DNA of 12,647 nucleotides from an uncultured Christensenellaceae bacterium (lineage in GTDB: Bacteria; Bacillota; Clostridia; Christensenellales; Pumilibacteraceae): NCBI GenBank assembly GCA_910586925.1, contig CAJUKG010000017.1:1-12647 (forward strand). The letters are read 5' to 3'. Under the pieces are notes generated by a model. That model was not told the origin of the DNA. It was given only the letters and a program-made list of their open reading frames with translations, and did not search any database. A program made the position numbers and the translations under genes. The stretch's first letter is position 1; each line of letters starts with the position of its first letter. Below, in pieces: positions 1 to 8,225 of the stretch.

Positions 1-767
1 GAGCAGGTTCGATTTCCAAAAGGGTGTACCCGGACGGGCAGATCGTGCGGTGCGACCGTCGTATCGGCATTCACCGCAAAGGTGTACGTGCTGTCCGTCA
101 CGTCGGTGCCGTTCACTACCCACTTTTCAAAGTTGTCGAATGAGGGAACGATCGTCACCGACTGTCCTTTATAGAACGTCGCCGTCGAAAGCTCGGTATT
201 TTCGATCTTGCCGCCCGTAATCGTAACGGTGAACTGTTCGACGTTGTTGTATATATACGCCTGCGGTCCGATCGCCGAGATCTCGCTCGGCGCGTAAATA
301 GATCCCGCTTTGCCGAACGATTGCATTGCGACGTAGTAAGGGGTGTTCGCGTCGAAGTTCGCGCCCGCCGCGCTCTTTATGAGCTTGAAAAGCATTTCTT
401 TCTTGCTCGAGCAACCCGCTTCCTGCGCGTTGTCCTGATACAAGTCGCTCTTTCTGCCCTTGACGTCCCACAGCTTACTGCCGTCCATTGCTTCGAATCG
501 GAACTTGTCGCCGTCGCGCACGAGTTTGATGCTGCCGACCGCATTTTCCGCCGTCGCTTGGACGTAAGGCGAAGTATAGAAATAGAACATCATGTACGCG
601 ATATTCGCGTTATCGAATTCCGATTGCACGCCTTTGTTCTTGCGGTCGATCTCGATAGTTTCGATCGCATTGACTTTGAACATTTGGTTTTGATCGTTCA
701 CCGGTTTCGTGAACTCGTGCACTTGGTCGGCGTACACCGCAACGATAGTCGCATTACCGGTTAATGC
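1..767 (-). pseudogene. Out-of-frame continuation of the large repeat lipoprotein (runs off the left edge)
   Basis: This frame has no stop from the poly-G tract to the window edge and continues the preceding lipoprotein gene one base out of register. It reads ALTGNATIVAVYADQ, closing an InlB-like repeat. Next comes a third copy of the ~150-residue module (about 722-234), recognised by FTKPVNDQNQMF, FYFYTSPY, DGSKLW, NTPYYVA and SEISAIGPQAYI. It ends with another InlB-like repeat (FTVTITGGKI, KGQSVTIVP, FEKWVVNG, TYTFAVNADTTV). A tract of nine or twelve G instead of ten would fuse it to the upstream part. The last ~18 residues at the edge no longer resemble the repeats. It has no start codon or ribosome site of its own, so it is not a separate gene. 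Confidence 0.85.
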
Positions 768-3700
768 ACCCCCCCCCCGCGATCGTAACCGTCATATCGG
801 TCGAGAAGTCCGCGCCGTCCATTTGCCATTTCGTAAAGCCCTTGCCGTCGGGTATCGCATCGAGATCGAGCTTGAGCGTATACGTGCCCGTTTCCGATAC
901 GGTATACGTGCCGTCCTCGTTCTTTTCGAGTCCGTCTATAATGCCGCCCTCTACGGTGAGCGTATATGTGGTTACGTACTTCGCTTTAAGCACGATCGAC
1001 GCTTCGGCATCGAACGTGTACACCGCGTCGCGGGAAAGGATCTTCTCCTTGCCGTCCTCGAGCACGTACCAATACGCAAACGCTTTGCCCGCTTCGGGCG
1101 CGGCGGCGGTGACCGTTACCGATTCGCCGTTATTGACGGTGACCGAAGTTTTGCCGCCGTTTACCGTACCGCCTTCCACGCTTATATTGCACTCGCCTTC
1201 GAGCACCGCGACTATAGAGGTGTCGCCCGTTACCGTCACGGTAAGCTCCATGTCGCTTCCCGACTGCACGCCGTTCACCAGCCAATACTTGAACTTATCG
1301 GACGTCGCTTCGACGGTAACGGTCTGTCCGTCGTACACTTTGAGCGAAACGGTTTGCGTGCCTTTTACCACGCCGCCCTTAACGGTGACCGCGTGCTGCG
1401 CGACGTTGTTGTTCTCTATGATCGCTTGCGGACCGATGACCGAAATTTCGCTCGCGCCGTATATGGAACCGTCCTTGCCGCATACCTGCGCCGCGATATA
1501 GTACGGCGTGTTCGAGTCGAACGCGTCGCCCAAAATTTCGCGCCACATTTTGAAGAAATTGGTTTTGGTGCTCGGCTTGTTATATTCGCCCGAAGTTTCC
1601 AGCCACAGATTGCCGAAGTTGCCTTCGCTCTTGTAGAACCGCTTGCCGTCCTCGCTCGTGATATACGCGTCCGCGCCGTCGCGTTTCAAAACGAAACTGC
1701 CGACGCTGTCCGTATTCTTATTCGCATACGGGCTTGTGTAAATATAGAACCGCACGTAATCCGCATGCGCCGTGAACACCGTCGAGCCGCCGCGATCTAT
1801 CTCTATCGCATAGTCGTCGGCGTTGCCGTCCCTGTGCCGTATCCTGAACGTTTGGTTTGCGTTCATGACGGGCGTATTAAACTCGTAAACCTTGTCTTGA
1901 TACTCCGCCGCGATGACCGCATCGTCGGAAAGAGTGCCCGAAGCGAATTTATACGTATACTCCGTCGAAACCGTTTCGCCGTTCAGTTTCCAACCGACAA
2001 AACCTTTACCGTCGGGGATCGCGTCGAGATCGAGTTCGACTGTGTACTCGTTGAGATCCACGACTTCGTATCTGCCGTCTTCCGCTTTGTCCATGCCGTC
2101 CACAGTGCCGCCCGTGACGGTGACCGTGCAAATATTGCCGTACTTTGCGTACACTGTGAGCGTCCGCGAAACGTTGAACGTATATTCGCTGTTTTTGGAC
2201 AGGACCGTTTCTTTATCTCCGTCGAGAATATACCAATACGCGAAAGTCTTACCCGATTCCGCAGGGTTCGCCACCACGGTACATTCTTCGCCCGCGTCGA
2301 ACTGTCCGACAGCCGACCCGCCTTTGATGATGCCGCCGTCTACCGTTATCGTACTCTTGCCGTTATACGTCGCGACGATATTGACGTCCGCACTCACGGT
2401 AAACGTATAAAGCGGATCTTCCGAAACTATCTCGTCGCCGATTTGCCAACCCGCAAACACGTCCGAATCGCTGTAAACTGTAACTTCCTGACCTTCGTAC
2501 ACTTCCACACGGGAAAGGTTCGCGCCCACGACTATGCCGCCTTCGACGGTCACGGTATGCTTTGCGACGTTGTTTTCGATAAATGCTTGCGGACCGATGA
2601 CCGAGATCGGGCTGTTGTTGAACTGCGAATCTTCTTTTGCGACGGCTTGCGCCGCGAAATAATACGGAGTGTTCGCGTTATAACCGTCGCCGACGCACTT
2701 CGCTATCATTTTCATGGTATTGCCGTGCTTGTCTTTATTGAAATCCTCTTTCGTGTCGAGCCAGAAATTGCCCGCCGAGCCTTCGATGCCCCAAAGCCGT
2801 GTGCCGTCCGCCGTCGCGAGCCGCCAATCGCCGCCCTCATTCAAGAACTTCATTCTGCCGACATAATCGTCTTTATCGGCATACGGGCTTGTATACAGAT
2901 AGAACATTATGTGATCGACGTCACCCGTGAACGCCGTTTCGCCACCGCGGTCGAGTTCGAGCGTGCCGTTCTCTTTGCATCGAAGCATTTGGTTGTCGTT
3001 CATCTTGGGCGCGACGAGATATTTCACGACGAGATTTGCCGAGATCACGGTGTTCTCGGTGATTTTGTTTATCGTAAACACCTTTTCCGTCGATACCACC
3101 TCGTCGTCGACGATCCAGCCGCCGAACTTTTGGTCGCCCGTCACCGACGTCGGATCGAAGCGCACGGTGACGCCCTCGCCGTCGAGCACCTTTACGGTAT
3201 TGCCCTCCGCACCGTCGATTGTTCCGTTCTCGACGGTCACGGTGTACGATCTGCCGTACTTGGCATAGTATTTCTCGGTGCCCGTCACCGTGAAAGTATA
3301 TTCGGGGTCGTAAGACAGCCGTTTCATGTTGCCGTCGGCGTCCTGCGTATACCAATACGCGAAAGACAGTCCGTCCATCTCCTCGTACGCGACGATGGTG
3401 CACTTTTCGCCGCCCTTCACGATTTTGCGCGAAGAATCTTCGCCCTTGACGGTGCCGCCCGACACCGCTACGAGATACTGCTCGTCAACGATCGCCACAA
3501 TGCTTATATCGTCAGTCGCGGTAAATACGTACGGGTTTTGCGTGCTCTCGTCTTTGCCGTTGATGAGCCACTTGACGAATTTGTGCGACTGCGAAGATTG
3601 TGCGGTCACGCTGACCGTCTGACCTTTGTACACCGTCGTCTGATAATCGTCGGTGCCCGTTATAGTGCCGCCTACTATTTCCACGCGACACGTCGCTGCG

Positions 3701-4011
3701 TCTACCGTGACCGCATGCAGTTCGAGATCGCCGCTCACGTCGAACGTGTACGGGTTTGCGGCGGAAAGTACAGTGCCGTACTCGTCCACCCATTTTTCAA
3801 ACACCTTGCCGTAGGGCACGTCCGCTGTTACCGTACAACTGCCGCCGTCCCTTATCTTACCGCCGCCGCTGCCGCCTACGACCGATATTTCGTACTCGTA
3901 TACGAACGGTTCGCCGCGTCCCGACGCGTTGCCGCACGCGACCATGCCGCTGCAACAAAGTGCGGTAAGCGCGGACGCGACGACTGCCGTTGCTATCTTT
4001 GATTTTTTCAT
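754..4011 (-). CDS. Large surface lipoprotein with InlB-like repeats, truncated by a poly-G frameshift
   Basis: The 1085-residue product begins with a lipoprotein signal peptide: MKKSK, a hydrophobic core, and a lipobox ending MVAC with Cys26 as the lipidation site. The body is an array of InlB B-repeat-like modules of ~65-80 residues (pattern: YTVTVEGG, a turn with GG/DG, VTV, F..W or F.YW, YTF.V, a closing VAxY). They start near residues 38, 107, 179, 254, 485, 552, 627, 873, 940 and 1014. Two copies of an unrecognised ~150-residue module lie at about 331-484 and 707-872. Nothing suggests catalysis; adhesion, glycan binding or a wall stalk is inferred. The start is firm: AGGAGGG lies 5 bases upstream and overlaps the previous stop codon. 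It is the third gene of the glycosidase operon. The C-terminus (GGGCINR) is an artefact of the frameshift at 769-778. Confidence 0.88.
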   Translation of the reverse strand: MKKSKIATAVVASALTALCCSGMVACGNASGRGEPFVYEYEISVVGGSGGGKIRDGGSCTVTADVPYGKVFEKWVDEYGTVLSAANPYTFDVSGDLELHAVTVDAATCRVEIVGGTITGTDDYQTTVYKGQTVSVTAQSSQSHKFVKWLINGKDESTQNPYVFTATDDISIVAIVDEQYLVAVSGGTVKGEDSSRKIVKGGEKCTIVAYEEMDGLSFAYWYTQDADGNMKRLSYDPEYTFTVTGTEKYYAKYGRSYTVTVENGTIDGAEGNTVKVLDGEGVTVRFDPTSVTGDQKFGGWIVDDEVVSTEKVFTINKITENTVISANLVVKYLVAPKMNDNQMLRCKENGTLELDRGGETAFTGDVDHIMFYLYTSPYADKDDYVGRMKFLNEGGDWRLATADGTRLWGIEGSAGNFWLDTKEDFNKDKHGNTMKMIAKCVGDGYNANTPYYFAAQAVAKEDSQFNNSPISVIGPQAFIENNVAKHTVTVEGGIVVGANLSRVEVYEGQEVTVYSDSDVFAGWQIGDEIVSEDPLYTFTVSADVNIVATYNGKSTITVDGGIIKGGSAVGQFDAGEECTVVANPAESGKTFAYWYILDGDKETVLSKNSEYTFNVSRTLTVYAKYGNICTVTVTGGTVDGMDKAEDGRYEVVDLNEYTVELDLDAIPDGKGFVGWKLNGETVSTEYTYKFASGTLSDDAVIAAEYQDKVYEFNTPVMNANQTFRIRHRDGNADDYAIEIDRGGSTVFTAHADYVRFYIYTSPYANKNTDSVGSFVLKRDGADAYITSEDGKRFYKSEGNFGNLWLETSGEYNKPSTKTNFFKMWREILGDAFDSNTPYYIAAQVCGKDGSIYGASEISVIGPQAIIENNNVAQHAVTVKGGVVKGTQTVSLKVYDGQTVTVEATSDKFKYWLVNGVQSGSDMELTVTVTGDTSIVAVLEGECNISVEGGTVNGGKTSVTVNNGESVTVTAAAPEAGKAFAYWYVLEDGKEKILSRDAVYTFDAEASIVLKAKYVTTYTLTVEGGIIDGLEKNEDGTYTVSETGTYTLKLDLDAIPDGKGFTKWQMDGADFSTDMTVTIAGGGCINR
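769..778 (-). repeat. Ten-base G homopolymer in the lipoprotein gene
   Basis: Ten consecutive C on the plus strand read as G10 on the coding strand, at codons for Ala-Gly-Gly-Gly. The current length sends translation to a TAA at 754-756. Nine or twelve G would restore the long frame downstream. It marks the exact point where homology to the sister repeats switches frame. Confidence 0.95.
1396..3021 (-). repeat. Long-period protein repeat: three InlB-like units plus one unknown module
   Basis: The unknown module begins near 3021, 1893 and 722, so the super-unit is about 1.13-1.17 kb (~375-390 residues): module, then three InlB-like repeats, then the next module. Equivalent positions carry matching phrases, for example IPDGKGF before the Trp of the third InlB repeat, FAYWY in the second, and IGPQA at the module end. 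The span given covers the first module to the end of the second. The array continues past the frameshift. Confidence 0.8.
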
Positions 4012-4016
4012 ACTTT

Positions 4017-4023
4017 CCCTCCT
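4017..4023 (-). promoter_or_regulatory. Ribosome binding site of the large lipoprotein, overlapping the previous stop
   Basis: AGGAGGG on the minus strand, 5 bases before the ATG at 4011-4009. It overlaps the TAG stop (4024-4022) of the upstream lipoprotein gene, so the two genes are probably translationally coupled. Confidence 0.8.
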
Positions 4024-5026
4024 AATTTTTAAGCGTTACCGCGTGCGCGTCGGAAACGTCGCTGTCGTTATACGGCGTATCGTCCGCCGCCATCGCCTGC
4101 ACGGTAACGAAATATTCTTTCCCGACTTCCATATTCATGATCTTGCGGATAGTGGCTTTCGCGTCGGAAACGTCCTGATAAATGTCGCCTTTGCCGCCCT
4201 TAAGCCCCGTGAAAGTCTTTTCGTCCATGCTGTAGAAATAACTGTGGTATTCGCCCTCTTGCTTGGCGAGCGGGACTATCTTGCCCCTGCCGACTTCGAC
4301 GAGTTCGTCGCTTGCGTTCTTTTCGTACGCCACGTACAAAAGATATTCGCAGCCCTGCACGAACGCCGTTTTTCTGCTGCCGTCCGCATTCTTCTGCCTG
4401 TCGAATTCGTACGCCGTATTAGCCGACACCTTGAACATGGCACCATCGCTGTTGTCGGGTGCCGCGAGCTTTATCTCCTCGAAAGTCGCGGTGAGATACA
4501 TGTCTTTATCAACGGTGAACTCGTAAACGCTCTGCGTCGATACGAGCTTCGTCACTTCTTCGCCGTTCTCCTCGTACGTCGCTTCCCAACCGGTGAACTT
4601 GAGCGACGAGTATTTGCTGTCAGGCGTCACGGTGAGCTTCGACCCGCCGAAGTAGGTACCGCTTCCGTTGCCCCAATGCACGTCTATATCGTAAACCTCG
4701 GTATTCGGCACGTCGTCGGCGAACACCGCCTTCAACGCGATGTTCTTCGTCACCGTAAAGGTGTACTCGGCGTTGGGCGAAAGGTCGGTCGTACCCGCCA
4801 CCCATTTCATGAACTGTTTGCCCTCGGGAATCTCCGCTTTTACCGTACAGTTGGTATTTACGTAATAATACCCTCCGCCGGTACCGCCCTCCACTCGGAC
4901 CAGACAGGTTTTTTCGGGCGGCTCGAACGTTTCGCCGCCGTTACCGCCGCAAGCGATAAGCGCGCCGCACGAAATCGCAAGTATCGAGCCGAGAATTACC
5001 GAAATAAACCTAACGCTTTTTTTCAT
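4022..5026 (-). CDS. Lipoprotein with two InlB-like repeats and one unknown C-terminal module
   Basis: The 334-residue product has a lipoprotein signal peptide (MKKSVRF, hydrophobic core, lipobox LIAC with Cys26), then a Gly-rich spacer. Two InlB B-repeat-like units follow at about 41-105 (VRVEGGTGGG, FMKWVAG, YTFTVTKN) and 110-185 (FTGWEA, VYEFTVDKD). The C-terminal ~145 residues (about 188-334; MFKVSANTAYEFDR, VGRGKI, YFVTVQAMA) resemble the module repeated in the downstream large lipoprotein, but more distantly. It is the middle gene of the operon: its ATG is 4 bases past the glycosidase stop and its own stop lies 10 bases before the next start. It is predicted to be anchored on the outer face of the membrane. 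The binding partner is unknown; a glycan or the glycosidase is a guess from context. Confidence 0.87.
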   Translation of the reverse strand: MKKSVRFISVILGSILAISCGALIACGGNGGETFEPPEKTCLVRVEGGTGGGYYYVNTNCTVKAEIPEGKQFMKWVAGTTDLSPNAEYTFTVTKNIALKAVFADDVPNTEVYDIDVHWGNGSGTYFGGSKLTVTPDSKYSSLKFTGWEATYEENGEEVTKLVSTQSVYEFTVDKDMYLTATFEEIKLAAPDNSDGAMFKVSANTAYEFDRQKNADGSRKTAFVQGCEYLLYVAYEKNASDELVEVGRGKIVPLAKQEGEYHSYFYSMDEKTFTGLKGGKGDIYQDVSDAKATIRKIMNMEVGKEYFVTVQAMAADDTPYNDSDVSDAHAVTLKN

Positions 5027-5030
5027 TGAA

Positions 5031-8000
5031 TCACTCCTCCTCTTTATTGATGTTTTTTATAACATTCCCGTCGCTCAATACGATGCCGTCATCGCTTTCT
5101 GCGTCGGGGTTGCTATCGTTATCTGCGCCGTCCGCGGCTTGCTTTTTCAGCTTTCTCCGCCGCACTATGCCGCGCACGAAGAAGAACGTCCACACGCCCA
5201 TTCCGACGAGTATCACCGCGTCGGCGACTATCAGCCACACCACCCACATCGGCATTATGTACTTGTAAATAACGCCGGGACCGTATCCGTTCATAGCCGT
5301 GCTGTTGACGACGGTGTACAATATGTTCTTCGTCGCGCGACGGAGAGAAGCTACCTGCGTGGGAGATGCGTCGGTGCTCGGCCAGCCTTTTTGCGTGAGA
5401 TTGAGATCGCCGCCCGCGCGTATCATTTGGTTGACGTTCATGTACGGCGTCGCATAGTTATAGTCTGTTATGACCATGCCTCTGAATCCCCATTCGTCGC
5501 GAAGCACTTCGGTGAGAAGCGCGTAACTTCCGCCCGTCCATTCCGTGCCGATACGGTTGAAACTGCTCATCATAGCCGTCGTTTCGCCTTCTTTGACGCA
5601 CAGCTCGAACGCTCTGAAGTATATCTCGCGCATGGCTTGCTCGCTTGCGAAAGTGCAAACGCCGCTGCGATGGGTTTCCTGCTCGTTGAGCGCGAAATGC
5701 TTGACGTAAGTGTACACGCCTTTGCTTTTCGCGCCGAGTATCACCTGCGCCGCGATACTACCCGAAAGATACCCGTCCTCGCTGTAATATTCCCAATTAC
5801 GCCCGCCGAACGGACTGCGGTGGATATTCACCGCGGGCGCGTACCAACCGCTGTACGGCGTGCCGTCGCCCGCAAGGTTGCCGAGTATGCCTTCGTTGCC
5901 CACCATCTCGCCCATGAAATACGCGAGTTCGCGATTGTACGTCGCGCCGAGCACGCACCCGCTCGCATAGAAGCAGGTATCGTACACGCTCGGGTCGCCC
6001 ATGAACGCCGTGAAGCCGACGGGACCGTCGGGGTCGATCGTACGAGGCTTGCCGATATTGTCGATAGCCATGGTGTTATAGTTGCCCGTGCCTATCATTT
6101 CCGCCATTTGGTCGATCGTCAGTTGGTCGAGCATGGCGTCCCACTTTTCGGTGTCCTCGTAATCGACGCCTATAAGCTCGTACAGCTTTATCGTGTCTTT
6201 ATACTTGAGTTCGTTTTTGCTCTGCGTCGGGGTGTCGGTCGCTTCCCACGGCTTGCCCTCGTCCACACCGTCGTAATCGAACGAGTCGAGGAAGCTCTGC
6301 GTGACCGTGCGTTCCGCCTCGGTGGGCGGCGTGCACCAAGTACCTTCCCAATCGGCGCGGGAAAGATACGTTTCAATATGATCGCTCACTTCGTCGAACC
6401 TGTTCTCGACGGTTTTTCCCGTCTTCGCGTCCGACGTTACGAGTATATCGCTCGGCACGTTAAGCGTCGCCGTATACGCTTCGTCGTGAGCGTTGCGGCT
6501 TACGCGAAGTTCGTAATTCCCGTGTTCTATCTCGTAACCTTTGTGCCCGTTCTCGTTGGCGTCGTTATAGTCGTACGACGCGAAGTATTCCGCTTTCACG
6601 GGAATCTCGAGCACGCAGCTTTCGGGCATCTCCTCGGTACCTTTGCCCTTTGCGGCGAGAAGCGGGGTTTTCGCGAAACCGACGAGTACCACTTCCGCCT
6701 TCTCTATTTCGCCGTCGTAATAAGGCGGATTCACGTACACCTGCACGACGTCCTTGCCCGCGCGGTCACCGACGTTTTGAACTTTTACTTTTACCGTGAA
6801 CTCGCTTTTGTGCTCGACCGTCGCCGCCTCGAGCTCGGCTTTGTTTATAAGCTCCCACTCGAAATTCGTGTACGACAGTCCGTAACCGAGCGGGAACACG
6901 ACGTTGTTTTTATACCAAGCGTCGCCGCCCGCGCCTTCCGTCGCGTACCGCGTTTCGTAGTAGCGATAGCCGACGTATATCCCCTCCTCGTACTCGACGA
7001 GATACTGCTCGCGCGCTTGCAGTTTGCCGTTGCTGCGCACAGTGTAATACTCGTTGCCGTGAAGCACGTTGTTGGTGCCGAAATTGTAATACGAAGGGTC
7101 TTTGGTGAAGTCGCGCGCGAACGTATCGACGGTGCGCCCCGACGGATTGACAGTGCCGTTAAGCACTCTGCCGAGCGCGTTTACACCCGTCTTGCCGGGC
7201 GAACCTATCCACACCGCCGCTTTGAGTTTGTTCATGCATGCGACGGCTTTTACGCTGTCCGCATAACCGCCGTCGGTGTACAGATAGTGCGTGGGATCGT
7301 CGAGAAACCCGAGTTCCATTGTCTCGCTGCTGTTGACGACAACGACGACGCTGTCGAATTTATCCATTGCGACGCGCATCATGTCCACTTCGTTTTTGTC
7401 GAGTTGCAAATAGTGATCGTCGCCGCTCCGCGCGCCGTCGATGACCTTGCCGCTCGAATTGAGCGACGTCTTGCTCGTGCGCGGCAGGTCGAAGCCCTCT
7501 CCGCCCAGCCGCGAAAGCACTACGATCGCAAAATCGTTGTAATCTTTGTAACTCGATCTCACCGCGTCGGTATAGTTATCGACGGGCGTTTCGCCTGTGA
7601 ATATGCCCGCGAGCAAACTGCTGCCCATGGCAGGCTCGTCGCGCTTGTCGCCCGCCGCCTTGCTCTCGTAAAACTTTTTGAGTTCGGGGTTGTAGTCGTA
7701 ACCCGCCGAGGACAAACTGTCGAATACGGTCGCCGCGCCTTTACCGCCCGCGCCGCCCGCCGAACCGGACCCGCCGTAAACGAGATTGACGCTGTTATGT
7801 CCCAAAACGGATACGCGCGGGCGCACGGTCACGCTCTCGTCCGAAACGGGAGTGGCGACGGGCAAAAAGCCGTCGTTCTTGAGCAGGATCGTTCCTTCCT
7901 CGGCGATCTTCTCGTTGAGCGCGTTCGCCGCCGCGAGCACGGAGGCTTTATCGGAGTAGTCGGACTTGTAGTATACGTACTGCGACGGATCGCCCTCGAC

Positions 8001-8159
8001 GAGTACGCGCCGCTCGGTACCGAGTACCGAACACACGGTGTTGTACAGGAACTGTTCCTGCGTAACTACGATATTCGCAATAAAAAATATAACGGCAAGA
8101 AATGCGCAAAATATGTACACGGCATACTGAATGCGTATTTTCTTTGTCATGGTCATCAT
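5031..8159 (-). CDS. Membrane-anchored glycoside hydrolase family 3 beta-glycosidase, permuted domain order
   Basis: This 1042-residue enzyme probably releases terminal beta-linked glucose or a similar sugar outside the cell. The usual GH3 order is reversed. The alpha/beta sandwich comes first (about 75-430; EEGTILLKNDGFLPV, and GGEGFD with Glu221 as likely acid/base). A fibronectin-III-like domain follows (about 450-565). The barrel domain is last (about 675-945; GRNWEYYSED at 786-795, KHFALNEQETHR at 820-831, and VITDY with Asp899 as likely nucleophile). KHFALNEQE fits the beta-glucosidase/xylosidase branch rather than the N-acetylglucosaminidase branch (KHFPGHG). Hydrophobic helices lie at 11-32 and 970-995, the second followed by RRRKLKK, so both ends are predicted inside with the enzyme outside. 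GGAGG ends 2 bases before the first ATG, so the second ATG (8156) is the likelier start. It leads the operon with the two lipoproteins. Substrate is not readable from sequence. Confidence 0.93.
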   Translation of the reverse strand: MMTMTKKIRIQYAVYIFCAFLAVIFFIANIVVTQEQFLYNTVCSVLGTERRVLVEGDPSQYVYYKSDYSDKASVLAAANALNEKIAEEGTILLKNDGFLPVATPVSDESVTVRPRVSVLGHNSVNLVYGGSGSAGGAGGKGAATVFDSLSSAGYDYNPELKKFYESKAAGDKRDEPAMGSSLLAGIFTGETPVDNYTDAVRSSYKDYNDFAIVVLSRLGGEGFDLPRTSKTSLNSSGKVIDGARSGDDHYLQLDKNEVDMMRVAMDKFDSVVVVVNSSETMELGFLDDPTHYLYTDGGYADSVKAVACMNKLKAAVWIGSPGKTGVNALGRVLNGTVNPSGRTVDTFARDFTKDPSYYNFGTNNVLHGNEYYTVRSNGKLQAREQYLVEYEEGIYVGYRYYETRYATEGAGGDAWYKNNVVFPLGYGLSYTNFEWELINKAELEAATVEHKSEFTVKVKVQNVGDRAGKDVVQVYVNPPYYDGEIEKAEVVLVGFAKTPLLAAKGKGTEEMPESCVLEIPVKAEYFASYDYNDANENGHKGYEIEHGNYELRVSRNAHDEAYTATLNVPSDILVTSDAKTGKTVENRFDEVSDHIETYLSRADWEGTWCTPPTEAERTVTQSFLDSFDYDGVDEGKPWEATDTPTQSKNELKYKDTIKLYELIGVDYEDTEKWDAMLDQLTIDQMAEMIGTGNYNTMAIDNIGKPRTIDPDGPVGFTAFMGDPSVYDTCFYASGCVLGATYNRELAYFMGEMVGNEGILGNLAGDGTPYSGWYAPAVNIHRSPFGGRNWEYYSEDGYLSGSIAAQVILGAKSKGVYTYVKHFALNEQETHRSGVCTFASEQAMREIYFRAFELCVKEGETTAMMSSFNRIGTEWTGGSYALLTEVLRDEWGFRGMVITDYNYATPYMNVNQMIRAGGDLNLTQKGWPSTDASPTQVASLRRATKNILYTVVNSTAMNGYGPGVIYKYIMPMWVVWLIVADAVILVGMGVWTFFFVRGIVRRRKLKKQAADGADNDSNPDAESDDGIVLSDGNVIKNINKEEE
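5034..5040 (-). promoter_or_regulatory. Ribosome binding site inside the end of the glycosidase gene
   Basis: GGAGGAG on the minus strand lies within the three Glu codons (GAG GAG GAG) that end the glycosidase, 7 bases before the ATG at 5026-5024. The site is therefore crossed by ribosomes finishing the upstream gene. Confidence 0.8.
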
Positions 8160-8161
8160 TA

Positions 8162-8166
8162 CCTCC
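8162..8166 (-). promoter_or_regulatory. Ribosome binding site of the GH3 gene
   Basis: GGAGG on the minus strand. It is 2 bases from the ATG at 8159, 5 from the in-frame ATG at 8156 and 11 from that at 8150. Normal spacing favours 8156, which removes one Met from the product. Confidence 0.65.
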
Positions 8167-8191
8167 GATAACGGATATTATTCACGCTTCA

Positions 8192-8219
8192 ATAATATCA
8201 AATAGTCGAATTTTTTCAA
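8192..8219 (-). promoter_or_regulatory. Probable promoter of the glycosidase-lipoprotein operon
   Basis: On the minus strand, TTGAAA (8219-8214) and TATTAT (8197-8192) are separated by 16 bases. The transcript would start near 8185 and have a ~25-30-base leader carrying GGAGG. It is the best sigma-A-like match in this AT-rich gap, but random matches are common at this composition. Confidence 0.5.
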
Positions 8220-8225
8220 TACAAA

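Noticed and set aside
709..4002. 1097-codon plus-strand open frame opposite the large lipoprotein
   Set aside because: It is in codon register with the minus-strand gene, has no domain signal and is rich in Arg/Val/His as expected for an antisense shadow. The minus frame has a signal peptide, ribosome site and clear repeats.
3929..5029. 366-codon plus-strand frame opposite the small lipoprotein
   Set aside because: Antisense shadow; the opposite strand has a lipobox, InlB-like repeats and a good ribosome site.
5139..8171. 1010-codon plus-strand open frame opposite the glycosidase
   Set aside because: It is an in-register antisense of a clear GH3 enzyme; it has no recognisable motifs and is explained by codon bias.
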